Assembly (NCBI RefSeq): GCF_004151235.1
Contig: NZ_JUIV01000015.1
Span: 1-64,000 of the forward strand
Origin: Flavobacterium anhuiense
GTDB lineage: Bacteria > Bacteroidota > Bacteroidia > Flavobacteriales > Flavobacteriaceae
Length of the DNA stretch: 64,000 nucleotides
Direction: 5' to 3'
Below, piece after piece: positions 26,287-34,365 of the stretch. The notes under the pieces were generated by a model. It had not been told where the DNA came from, ran no database searches, and worked only from the letters and a program-made list of their open reading frames with translations. Numbering within the stretch: the first letter of the stretch is position 1; the number at the start of each line of letters is the position of its first letter. Made by a program: the position numbers and the translations under genes.

Positions 26287-26780
26287 TTGGCAATGATGTT
26301 ATAGATCTTGCACAGTCGCGTATAGAAAGCAATTGGCAAAGAAAAGGGTTTATAGAAAAGCTTTTTATAGCCAAAGAACAGCAGTATATAAAAGATTATG
26401 ATAAGCCTGAAACTATGGTTTGGCTTTTATGGAGCATGAAAGAGGCTGCGTACAAAATTTATAATCGTCAAACCAAAATACGGGAATTCAGTCCCAAGAA
26501 ACTTTCTTGTTCTTTAGATTTTATCGATTGTAATCTCGCATTGGGTAAAGTAATTTGCAATGAAAATAGATATTATACCAAAAGCATATTTTCTTTAGAA
26601 AGCATTCACACAATTGCGGTCGATAATTTTGCAAACGTCAATAATGTAATTGAAGTTGAAAATCAAGAAATTATTAAAGACGAAAACGGTATTCCATTTT
26701 TGAAAGTAGACAATATTCTTTGTGATATTTCAATCAGTCATCATGGAAGATTTGAAAAATCGGTAACTATGAGAATATAA
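26283..26780 (+). CDS. 4'-phosphopantetheinyl transferase
   Basis: A 165-residue protein with the PPTase motifs IGNDVIDL (Mg-binding, N-terminal) and WSMKEAAYK (catalytic Glu-Lys). Its start overlaps the ACP stop by ATGA, so the two are coupled and the transferase probably serves the cluster ACP. Last gene of the cluster. Confidence 0.87.
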   Translation: MIGNDVIDLAQSRIESNWQRKGFIEKLFIAKEQQYIKDYDKPETMVWLLWSMKEAAYKIYNRQTKIREFSPKKLSCSLDFIDCNLALGKVICNENRYYTKSIFSLESIHTIAVDNFANVNNVIEVENQEIIKDENGIPFLKVDNILCDISISHHGRFEKSVTMRI

Positions 26781-26871
26781 GAAAATCTTCTTTTGTTTGG
26801 AATAACAATAGTAATAACAAGAAAAATCTTTAATTTTGAATAAAATTTTATTCGGTACCAATCTAAAATCT

Positions 26872-27657
26872 ATGAGAATACTTTTTACTAAAGCAGTATT
26901 ATTTTTGTTGTTCTTATCTTTCTTTTCATGTGAAAATAAAAAACCTAAACCTGCAGCAAAACCAACGTATAAAGCCGGTGTAATTTTATCTTTTGATGAT
27001 GCTTACGTTGACGAATGGTCAGAAGCAGATCAGGTTTTGCGAAAGTATTCTTGGAAAGCTACTTTTAATGTCTGCAGAATAGATTCTATTGGTGCCCCAG
27101 AAATTAAAACACTTTTAGAAATGCAGAAATATGGTCACGAAATCGCTGGACATGGTTATCATCATTACAATGCGGTTAAGTTTACAAAGCAATTTAGTGT
27201 TAAGAAATACCTGAAACAAGAAATCGATCCTATGATTGTTTCCATGAAAAAGAAAGGTTTCAACGTTACTTCTTTTGCCTATCCGTACGGAGAAAGATCA
27301 GATTCTCTGGATCAGGCTTTATCACCTCTCTTTAAAATTATTAGAGGAAGAGCGTTTGGAGGTGAAATTCCAGAGAAACAAGACAGTTATTTCGATAATT
27401 CAAAAATTGTATTTGCTTTTGATATTGACAATAGCCATATACATTTTAGCATTCCGTACGTACTTGAATTATTGGATTATGCCAAAAAGAACAATAAAAT
27501 TCTTCTTCTATGCGGTCATAAACCCGTTAAAGAAGTAACCGAAAATTATCAGGTTAAAATCGAGACTTTAGAATTTATCTGCAAATACATGAAATTGAAT
27601 GATCTTAAATTCTACAAACTTTCAGACTTAGACAATTTGATTTCGGCGAAGCTTTAA
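26872..27657 (+). CDS. Polysaccharide deacetylase family lipoprotein
   Basis: From ATG 26872, a 261-residue protein with a lipoprotein signal (MRILFTKAVLFLLFLSFFSC, lipobox LSFFSC). A TTG at 26836 would add 12 residues and spoil the signal. NodB-type motifs: SFDDAY with the metal and catalytic Asp, GHGYHH with zinc His, and AYPYGERS. Likely removes acetyl groups from a cell-surface glycan. It follows the PKS cluster by 91 bp; whether it is part of it is unclear. Confidence 0.8.
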   Translation: MRILFTKAVLFLLFLSFFSCENKKPKPAAKPTYKAGVILSFDDAYVDEWSEADQVLRKYSWKATFNVCRIDSIGAPEIKTLLEMQKYGHEIAGHGYHHYNAVKFTKQFSVKKYLKQEIDPMIVSMKKKGFNVTSFAYPYGERSDSLDQALSPLFKIIRGRAFGGEIPEKQDSYFDNSKIVFAFDIDNSHIHFSIPYVLELLDYAKKNNKILLLCGHKPVKEVTENYQVKIETLEFICKYMKLNDLKFYKLSDLDNLISAKL

Positions 27658-27757
27658 TGCTTATATTTGTGCTTATCAAATAAAAAACAGTCCTTTAACC
27701 TTTAATCTTTTTTTGTACTTTTAATCATTCATAAGCTTTTCAATTACTTGATTTAAA

Positions 27758-28831
27758 ATGCAAAAAGAAAAAACATTCAGAGTTTTATTTTTGATAATCC
27801 TTATGCTTTCTGCGGTTCCGACTTGTTATGGACAATATAAGATTTCGGGATATATTGATGCTGAACAGAAAAACAAAACAGTTTATTTGAGTCTGCTAAA
27901 ATATGATGAAGAAACTATGATTACCGAAAATCAGATTCTTTTTTCTACTCAAACTGATAACTCTGGTTATTTTGAATTTAAAGGCCAACTGTTGTCCGAA
28001 AAAGACAAGCTCTATCGCATTCATTCCAATATTAATACGATCAAAGGACTGCAATTGGTTAGCGATAATGAGAAAAGCAATTATCACAATTTTATTTTTT
28101 CAAACAGAGATACAATCTATTTTCCAAAATCTGGAAGCAATTGGTTTGGACAATCTAAAAACAGCAATTTGACTGATAAAGAATGGAGAAAACTAAAATC
28201 TTTTGAAGAACAGCTAGAAAAAAATAATGCACAAATCAAAAACAAGGAAGCACAACAGCAAGCCATAAATGATTTTGCTGAAAGAGTAAAATCATACAGC
28301 GAAAAGAACATTAAACATCCGTTGTTGAAACTTTTGGCTTTTTCAGACATTAAACGAAATGATTTTAATATCAAAAATGACTTTGAAAAAAATGAAGTGT
28401 TTTATGATGGCATTTTAAATTCACTAAAAAACTACTACGGAGAAACTTCTTATTATCTCCAATATCAAGATGAAATTTCAAAAATTTCTAACGTTATTTT
28501 ACAGCAGAAATATGCCTTTCAGAAAAAGCTCAATTATACTTTAAGTATACTAGTTTTCATTCTAGCTTTTATTTCTATATTTCAATTTAGAAAATTGAAA
28601 GCTCTGAAACCTCAAATAGCAATACAAGAAATTTCAAATTTAACTTTGACGAATCAGGAAGAGAAAATTACCAGATTGATTTTAGAAGACAAATCGAACA
28701 AAGAAATTGCCGATGAACTTTTTATCTCACTAAGTACAGTAAAAACCCATATTCGAAATCTTTATGCAAAACTGGATGTCGCAAACCGTCATGAATTGGC
28801 ATCTAAATTGAAAAATCATCCTTGGGATTAG
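27758..28831 (+). CDS. Membrane-anchored LuxR-type regulator
   Basis: A 357-residue protein with an N-terminal signal peptide or first helix (LFLIILMLSAVPTCYGQ), an extracytoplasmic domain of ~230 residues beginning KISGYIDAEQKNKTVYLSLL (beta-sandwich-like, then coiled-coil helices), a transmembrane helix around 262-280 (LSILVFILAFISIFQF) and a C-terminal LuxR/GerE helix-turn-helix (LTNQEEKITRLILEDKS, NKEIADELFISLSTVKTHI). It would sense an envelope signal and act on DNA directly, without kinase or receiver domain. Targets unknown; the next gene, 80 bp downstream, is a candidate. Confidence 0.82.
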   Translation: MQKEKTFRVLFLIILMLSAVPTCYGQYKISGYIDAEQKNKTVYLSLLKYDEETMITENQILFSTQTDNSGYFEFKGQLLSEKDKLYRIHSNINTIKGLQLVSDNEKSNYHNFIFSNRDTIYFPKSGSNWFGQSKNSNLTDKEWRKLKSFEEQLEKNNAQIKNKEAQQQAINDFAERVKSYSEKNIKHPLLKLLAFSDIKRNDFNIKNDFEKNEVFYDGILNSLKNYYGETSYYLQYQDEISKISNVILQQKYAFQKKLNYTLSILVFILAFISIFQFRKLKALKPQIAIQEISNLTLTNQEEKITRLILEDKSNKEIADELFISLSTVKTHIRNLYAKLDVANRHELASKLKNHPWD

Positions 28832-28911
28832 TCCCAATTTCAGCCTCTAATTAACTGATTCCTAAAATTGCCCAATCTAATTTTGTTTCCGAAATCTTAA
28901 ATCAATCGGAA

Positions 28912-30267
28912 ATGAAAAAAAATCTTTTATTGCTAATTTTTGCCACAATCTCTCAATTTATCTCGGCTCAAGAGACTGACAAAGCTTTTAAAAACAGACA
29001 AAACATTCAGGAAAAACTATTGGAAGCAAAAGCGCTTTTAGAAAAAGATAATGGAAAACTTTGGGGCAAACCAATCTGGAATGACAGCATTATTGTAATC
29101 GACTTTGACAATTCAATCTATAGTTTGGCAAAGTTACCTAATAGCAAAACGGATATTGGAGTTTTGTATTTTAAAACTATGGAACCTAATTCGCTCGTTT
29201 TTGTCAATACCACACAAAAATATGAGGAAAAAGAATACGCAACGGTTCTGAATAATTATCTAGATGATAAAAGTGCTACAATTATCCATGAATTATTTCA
29301 TTTACTGCAAATGAAATCCAAAAAATTTAACGGAAATCCGATTGAATATCTTGATGAAACTAATGCAAGAATTTTATTGCGATTGGAATATCAGGCATTA
29401 AAGAATGCTTTGAAATCGATTATCGAAAAAAGAAAAACAGATGAAATTAAAAGTTATTTGAAGGATGCTGTACTATTTAGAAAAGAAAGACAACAGCAAT
29501 ATTCAAAATATTTGAATGATGAGCTGGAAATAGAAACTTTGGAAGGTTTGGCAAATTACACTGGTTTTGTTTTGTCTTCTTATGACAATAAATATGAAAA
29601 AGCGATTGAAGAAATTAACCAACGAGAAGAAGCCAAAACATACACGAGACCTTTTCCGTATGCCACCGGCCCAGCCTATGGTTTGCTTTTTGATTTTTTA
29701 AATATCACTTGGAAAAATAGTTTAGATAAAACATATAATTTCGCTGATATTTATGAAGTTATGATTTTAAAATCAAAAATAACTATAACCAAAAAAGAAT
29801 TAGAATTAGCTAAATCCAGAAACAATTTTGATGAAATAAATAAACAAGAAATTGCCCGAGAAGAAGAACAAAAAAAGCTAATTTCTTATTATACTGATTT
29901 ACTAATTAACAAACCAACATTGAAAGTAGCGATTACCGATATCGACCATTATGGCCGCACTTTTAATATGAACGGGACATTGACTTTAAACGATAAAGGA
30001 ATTGTATATTCTAGCATTAAAGGTCGAGATAAATCAGGTAAAAACTTTGGAAATTTTGCTACAGTTGAAGGCAAAAATCAATTGGGCAAAGCAGGTATTT
30101 TAAGTTATGATAAAGATGAGAAAACGTATTTTGTTTTTCCGCTTCCCTCTAAAATTGAAGGTCAAAAAATTACAAGTGAATTTTACGAAATAGAACTAAA
30201 TCCAGATTGGAAAATTATAAAGCAAAATGACGGAAATATGGAAATTGTAAAAGAATCTAAAAGCTAA
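28912..30267 (+). CDS. Secreted protein with HExxH metallopeptidase-like motif
   Basis: A 451-residue protein with signal peptide MKKNLLLLIFATISQFISAQ. An IIHELFHLLQ motif (HExxH, about residue 127) followed by Glu in YLDETNARI suggests a gluzincin-type zinc site. The rest is helical, with a C-terminal beta domain (ITDIDHYGRTFNMNGTLTL onward). I do not recognise the family. Activity inferred only from the motif. Confidence 0.65.
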   Translation: MKKNLLLLIFATISQFISAQETDKAFKNRQNIQEKLLEAKALLEKDNGKLWGKPIWNDSIIVIDFDNSIYSLAKLPNSKTDIGVLYFKTMEPNSLVFVNTTQKYEEKEYATVLNNYLDDKSATIIHELFHLLQMKSKKFNGNPIEYLDETNARILLRLEYQALKNALKSIIEKRKTDEIKSYLKDAVLFRKERQQQYSKYLNDELEIETLEGLANYTGFVLSSYDNKYEKAIEEINQREEAKTYTRPFPYATGPAYGLLFDFLNITWKNSLDKTYNFADIYEVMILKSKITITKKELELAKSRNNFDEINKQEIAREEEQKKLISYYTDLLINKPTLKVAITDIDHYGRTFNMNGTLTLNDKGIVYSSIKGRDKSGKNFGNFATVEGKNQLGKAGILSYDKDEKTYFVFPLPSKIEGQKITSEFYEIELNPDWKIIKQNDGNMEIVKESKS

Positions 30268-30286
30268 TTTATATTTTTCTTAAAAT

Positions 30287-30317
30287 AAAACGAGCTTCAA
30301 ATTTTTGAAGCTCGTTT
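30287..30317. terminator. Bidirectional terminator between convergent genes
   Basis: AAAACGAGCTTCAAA and TTTGAAGCTCGTTT form a long stem with a short loop between the HExxH gene and the MscS gene. Confidence 0.9.
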
Positions 30318-30320
30318 CTT

Positions 30321-32105
30321 TTATAATAAGGTTTCGTCATCATCAGGATTAAAACTGCCTTTGGCAGGATATTGAATGCTATCTTTCAATTCTTCTACTC
30401 TTTTCGGATCAAATTTCGGAAGCTGCAGTTCGTTGTTTTCCTTCCATTTTTTAACTGTTTCAGAGATTTCATCCGCCTTTTCTTTTGAAAAAGGGGTATC
30501 TCGCGCCATGTATAAAGTTTGTGATGGATAAGCCAATGAAGTTCCACTTTTTTCTATAATATCCATCATTCTCAATAAAAGATCTTCCTGAACTTCTTGT
30601 GATGTTTCGACATTTATAGCTTCTATATAGGCTGTAATTTCGACTTTTAAAGCATCCGCAGTAATTCCAGTAAAACGAACTATAGGTGGCGTGTTTAAAA
30701 CAGCAGGATGCGCGTAGAGCAAAGATCTTAATTCTACAAGCAGATAACGCATTTGATCTGGAGTGGTTTCCATTCTAAAACCAAAAATCGGATTGAATAT
30801 AAAACGGTCGCGATGCGCGTAATTTTCTATTTTACTTGCCGATAATTGGCCATTCGGAATCGTTACAATACTGCGTGCCGCTGTACGAAGCGTTGTAGAA
30901 CGCATTCCGATAGATTCTACAGTCCCTTTTATATCATCAACTCGGCAATAATCTCCAACACGCAACGGCTGATCGGCAATAAGGCTCACACTTCCAACAA
31001 AGTTTTCTATAGTTTTTTGCGCTCCCAGAGCCAACGCAATCCCCCCGATTCCCAGTGCAGCAAGTCCGGCTGTAACATCAACTCCTATAATTCCTAAGAT
31101 TGCTATAATTCCGATTACGACAATTGCGGCTTTCATGGTACGGCTCAAAAACAATACGGCAGATACTGCAGATGCGCGTCCTCTACTATTCATTCTGCTT
31201 CGTGTGTACATGCTCACAAAGTCGGTCATTCGCCAAAGCAGGATTAAAAAAGCTAAAATTCCAATAGTGATTATTATAATGCTAAAACGCTGACGTACTA
31301 TAATCGAAATTCCCATTCGCTGCGTAAAGGCAACAAATAAAATTACCGTAATATACATTTGAACAGGAAGAGTCAGTGCGTCTATAATAGCAGTACCTTT
31401 TTCTGTATCGGCTTTTTTCCATATTTTCTGAATCAGGAAAATGAGTATAAAAATAAGCAGTCTCGACAATAGATAAGTAACTACTGCCATGATCACGACT
31501 ACTCCCCAATGTCCAATGGGAACATTTCCTAATTTTCTTTCTTTTAAAACTCTCGGCAATACTCTGTCCAAAAAAGTTTTTTCTCCGCTGACATCCGCTC
31601 CACGAATTGCTTCTACTGTTTCTGCCGAAAAAAGCCATAATGCTGGCTCGCTGTCATCTGACTGATTTTCTAAATAAAGCTGTATATTTATTTTATCAGT
31701 AGATATATTTCCAACCAAATCAATGCCTGTTGTCAGATTATCATCTAAACGTCCTAATTCTTTATTACTTAAAATAGATGATGGCGAAAAATTACCTCCC
31801 TGATCCAAGAGCTTCTGAAAAGTCTTTGCTATTTCTATCCTTTCAGCCGTTTTACGATAAGAACGCTTGCTAAGCACAAGATACTGGCTTGCACGCAGAT
31901 AATTCTGATCGCCAATTGCTTTTATAAATCCGTTCACCGTTCCTTGAGGCGTTCTTCTTCCTAGCGAATCGTCAGGAATTTTTACTGGTTCTTCGGCTGT
32001 AGTTTTAGATGTTCCCAAAAGCTGTGCTTCTAGCTTAGAAGGAATCATCAATAATGCCGATGCGAGCAATAAAAAAGACAATAAACGTTTAGTACCCAAA
32101 ATCAT
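30321..32105 (-). CDS. MscS-family mechanosensitive channel with large periplasmic N-terminus
   Basis: A 594-residue protein. A signal peptide (SFLLLASALLMIPSKLEAQ) precedes a ~160-residue soluble region, then helices around 195-345, and the MscS core: DVTAGLAALGIGGIALALGAQ (pore helix TM3), IENFVGSVSLIADQPLRVGD, GTVESIGMRSTTLRT and the C-terminal cytoplasmic alpha/beta domain. It releases solutes upon hypo-osmotic shock. It lies 96 bp after the IlvN-like gene and may be read from the same transcript. Confidence 0.9.
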   Translation of the reverse strand: MILGTKRLLSFLLLASALLMIPSKLEAQLLGTSKTTAEEPVKIPDDSLGRRTPQGTVNGFIKAIGDQNYLRASQYLVLSKRSYRKTAERIEIAKTFQKLLDQGGNFSPSSILSNKELGRLDDNLTTGIDLVGNISTDKINIQLYLENQSDDSEPALWLFSAETVEAIRGADVSGEKTFLDRVLPRVLKERKLGNVPIGHWGVVVIMAVVTYLLSRLLIFILIFLIQKIWKKADTEKGTAIIDALTLPVQMYITVILFVAFTQRMGISIIVRQRFSIIIITIGILAFLILLWRMTDFVSMYTRSRMNSRGRASAVSAVLFLSRTMKAAIVVIGIIAILGIIGVDVTAGLAALGIGGIALALGAQKTIENFVGSVSLIADQPLRVGDYCRVDDIKGTVESIGMRSTTLRTAARSIVTIPNGQLSASKIENYAHRDRFIFNPIFGFRMETTPDQMRYLLVELRSLLYAHPAVLNTPPIVRFTGITADALKVEITAYIEAINVETSQEVQEDLLLRMMDIIEKSGTSLAYPSQTLYMARDTPFSKEKADEISETVKKWKENNELQLPKFDPKRVEELKDSIQYPAKGSFNPDDDETLL

Positions 32106-32201
32106 ATTTTTTGCTTTAGTGACTTAGACTATTAAAAGTAAGAAATATGGCAGAAAAACAAAACGTTTCGGCAAGAAAACAATTTATTTGCTGTGTCTTT
32201 T

Positions 32202-32708
32202 TTAAAATTCCACATCAAAACCTTCACTAGATTTCATCAAGGCAATCCTTGAACTCTTTACAAACTCAATTAACCCGAATTGATTTAATTTTTCAGTTAT
32301 ATAGCAAATTTTATTATCAGTTCCGGTTGTCTCTAATATTGTATACTCTTTTTGGATTTCTAAAATTCTTAAATCATGCTCTCGAAGCATACGTTCCATT
32401 TTAGCTTCAGTCATAAATGCAGCTGTCGGAACTTTAAATAACACGGTTTGTACAGAAACAATTTCTTCATTCAATGAATAATAACATTTATAAACTTCTA
32501 TAATTTTTTCAATCTGCGCCACTAGATTAATGACTTGATCTAGAGTTTCATTTACTACAATTGTATGTCTGTACATTTTATCGATTTCACAAATAGACAT
32601 ATTTAGGCTCAAAATATTGATTTGTTTTCTTATAAACATTGAGCTTAGCTTAGTGATTAACCTTATTTGATCTTCAGAATAAATAGTAAGTGTAAATTCG
32701 TTTTTCAT
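32202..32708 (-). CDS. IlvN/IlvH-like ACT-domain protein (acetolactate synthase regulatory subunit paralogue)
   Basis: A 168-residue protein. An N-terminal ACT domain (FTLTIYSEDQIRLITKLSSMF, KQINILSLNMSICEIDK, RHTIVVNETLDQVINLVAQI) is followed by the IlvN C-terminal domain (VQTVLFKVPTAA, ILETTGTDNKI, FGLIEFVKSSRIALMKS). No catalytic ilvB or other ilv gene is near, so this is an orphan or second copy of the small subunit. It is preceded by two isoleucine-rich leader peptides, each with a terminator, which strongly links its expression to isoleucine supply. Confidence 0.85.
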   Translation of the reverse strand: MKNEFTLTIYSEDQIRLITKLSSMFIRKQINILSLNMSICEIDKMYRHTIVVNETLDQVINLVAQIEKIIEVYKCYYSLNEEIVSVQTVLFKVPTAAFMTEAKMERMLREHDLRILEIQKEYTILETTGTDNKICYITEKLNQFGLIEFVKSSRIALMKSSEGFDVEF

Positions 32709-32754
32709 TGCTGTTTTAATTTGTTCTTATTTTTGATGGATTGGTAAGGAGAAT

Positions 32755-32791
32755 AAAAAAAACCTTTCACATTTGACTGAGAAAGGCTTTT
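32755..32791 (-). terminator. Attenuator terminator 2 (proximal to the IlvN-like gene)
   Basis: On the minus strand CCTTTC and GAAAGG pair (extended by a G-T and A-T pairs) around a 12-nt loop, followed by eight T. It sits after leader peptide 2 and 47 bp before the IlvN-like start codon, so it must be read through for expression. Confidence 0.8.
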
Positions 32792-32818
32792 ATTAATAGA
32801 CAATAGAATCCTGACTCG

Positions 32819-32878
32819 TCATGTGATACGAATAATGATAATTGAAATAATAATGCTATTCTGGATAGAATTTTTCAT
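32819..32878 (-). CDS. Isoleucine-rich leader peptide 2
   Basis: A 19-codon frame, MKNSIQNSIIISIIIIRIT, with nine isoleucines including runs of three and four, stopping at TGA 32821-32819. Too short for normal gene calling, but it starts 13 nt after terminator 1, is followed by terminator 2, and is alike in sequence to the upstream leader (both MKNSI...). Confidence 0.75.
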   Translation of the reverse strand: MKNSIQNSIIISIIIIRIT

Positions 32879-32890
32879 ATTGCTATAAAC

Positions 32891-32920
32891 AAAAAAACCT
32901 CCCGTAAAAGGGAGGTTTTT
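32891..32920 (-). terminator. Attenuator terminator 1 (distal)
   Basis: AAAAACCTCCC and GGGAGGTTTTT, perfect 11-bp arms and a 6- to 8-nt loop, followed on the minus strand by a T7 run. It lies between leader peptide 1 and leader peptide 2. The AAGGGG just after the leader 1 stop (complement of 32953-32958) can pair with CCCTT inside this stem, a possible antiterminator. Confidence 0.85.
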
Positions 32921-32963
32921 CTAAATTGTATATTTTACTTATTTACATAACACCCCTTCACTA

Positions 32964-33017
32964 CTATCGAATGATAATTGTGATAATAATTGAAGCGATG
33001 TTAATACTATTTTTCAT
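32964..33017 (-). CDS. Isoleucine-rich leader peptide 1
   Basis: A 17-codon frame, MKNSINIASIIITIIIR, with eight isoleucines, stopping at TAG. It begins about 18 nt after a good TATATTTG -7 element and is followed by a strong terminator. Its similarity to leader 2 suggests a tandem duplication of the attenuator unit. Confidence 0.78.
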   Translation of the reverse strand: MKNSINIASIIITIIIR

Positions 33018-33034
33018 TTGCTTGATTTGTTGCG

Positions 33035-33064
33035 CAAATATATTGATATTTTTTAATCTGCAAA
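33035..33064 (-). promoter_or_regulatory. Promoter of the attenuator/IlvN-like transcript
   Basis: On the minus strand: TTTG (33064-33061), an 18-bp spacer, TATATTTG (33042-33035), a full match to the Bacteroidota consensus. Transcription would start near 33029, just before leader peptide 1. No second promoter is seen between terminator 1 and leader 2, so both attenuators lie on one RNA. Confidence 0.8.
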
Positions 33065-33086
33065 GATTAATTATAACAAACAAAAA

Positions 33087-33110
33087 ATCCGTCTTTTACA
33101 ACGGATTTAT
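33087..33110 (-). terminator. Terminator after the alcohol dehydrogenase gene
   Basis: On the minus strand AAATCCGT and ACGGATTT pair around an 8-nt loop, followed by T-rich sequence. It isolates the ADH gene from the attenuator promoter. Confidence 0.8.
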
Positions 33111-33123
33111 TTACTTTTGAGTT

Positions 33124-34149
33124 TTAAGGTACTAAAACGGCTCTGCCTTTTATTTTTCCTTGTCTCATTCTATCATAAACTTCGTTGGCATCATCAAGTC
33201 TATGTTTTTCAATTTCTATATGGATTTTCTTTTGTCTTGCCAGACCTACAACTTCCATCAGTTCTGTTCTTGATCCCCAATACGGATTGGTCATACTCAC
33301 GCCAAAAGGTAAACCATTCATGCTGTATTGGTAATGTCCTCCGCCGAGACCAACAATGGTAAGATCTCCGTCAAGACTTACAACTTTTGTTCCCAAATCT
33401 ATTGTAGAAGTTGCTCCTACGAAGTCTAGAACCACTTTGGCTTTTTTGATTCCTGTAATTTTCTGAATTTGTTCTGCTGCATCAGCGTCTTTAGAATTAA
33501 TTACATAAGCCGCTCCTAATTCTTTTGCAAAAGCTAGTTTATTTTCAGTAACATCGCAGGCAATAATTTCAGCTCCGCTTATTTCTCTCAATATCTGTAA
33601 CGCAACATGTCCTAATCCCCCAACGCCAATTACTACCACATATTCGTCGGCCATTAATTTAGGAAGCGAACGTTTTATCGCAGAATAAGGCGTAAGTGCA
33701 GCATCTGTCAATGGAGCTGCAATAACAGGATCTAAATCATATATAGGCACCAAAAGTCTAGAAGATGGCACGAGCATATAGTCGGCCATACCGCCGTCCA
33801 GTCCTAGTCCGCCACCATATGCTTGTTCAGATTGATGATCACAATAATTTTCTTTGGACTGCTGGCAAGGTTTGCAATGTCCGCATCCCCACGGACCGTA
33901 AACTAAAACTGCATCTCCTTTTTTATACCCTTCAACATTCTCCCCAACTTCTTCAATCCATCCAGCATTTTCATGTCCTAACGTAAAAACGGTTCCAACC
34001 ACTGTTCCTTCATCTATAATATGCAGGTCTGAGTGGCAGACACCAGCTCCGCCGATCTTTAACAAAACTTCATCACCTTTAGGAACAGGTCTTTCAATGT
34101 CATTAACAACGCGGACATCTTTGTGTCCAAAAAAACGTACTGCTTTCAT
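33124..34149 (-). CDS. Zinc-dependent alcohol dehydrogenase (MDR family)
   Basis: A 341-residue enzyme. Catalytic zinc motif GVCHSDLH and GHENAGWIEEVG; structural zinc cysteines in CGHCKPCQQSKENYC; NAD motif VVIGVGGLGHVALQI. All ligands are intact. Oxidises alcohols or reduces aldehydes, exact substrate unknown. Single-gene unit ended by its own terminator. Confidence 0.92.
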   Translation of the reverse strand: MKAVRFFGHKDVRVVNDIERPVPKGDEVLLKIGGAGVCHSDLHIIDEGTVVGTVFTLGHENAGWIEEVGENVEGYKKGDAVLVYGPWGCGHCKPCQQSKENYCDHQSEQAYGGGLGLDGGMADYMLVPSSRLLVPIYDLDPVIAAPLTDAALTPYSAIKRSLPKLMADEYVVVIGVGGLGHVALQILREISGAEIIACDVTENKLAFAKELGAAYVINSKDADAAEQIQKITGIKKAKVVLDFVGATSTIDLGTKVVSLDGDLTIVGLGGGHYQYSMNGLPFGVSMTNPYWGSRTELMEVVGLARQKKIHIEIEKHRLDDANEVYDRMRQGKIKGRAVLVP

Positions 34150-34317
34150 AAAATAAACTTTTAATTACTATTCTACTAATTTACAACTTGTATCTTTTAT
34201 AAGTTTTATCAGACAAGTTAAGTTTATCCTAATTTATAGCCAATAACAAGCTTTTATATAGAAAGCGGTAATAATTTGGGGGTAAGCAAAAAATGTAAAA
34301 TCGAATGTGCTGATATA

Positions 34318-34343
34318 AAAAAGAGAGCCTAGGCTCTCTTTTT
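34318..34343. terminator. Terminator of the L,D-transpeptidase gene
   Basis: AAAAAGAGAGCC / GGCTCTCTTTTT flanking a 2-nt TA centre, a 26-bp perfect palindrome. Confidence 0.85.
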
Positions 34344-34365
34344 ATTTATATTTTGCTGATTCTAT

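Noticed and set aside
32926..33120. Plus-strand hydrophobic, Ile/Leu-rich reading frame in the attenuator region, also followed by a hairpin
   Set aside because: ATT/AAT runs look Ile-rich on both strands. There is no plus-strand gene or promoter downstream, whereas the minus strand has the promoter, the two similar MKNSI leaders and the structural gene.
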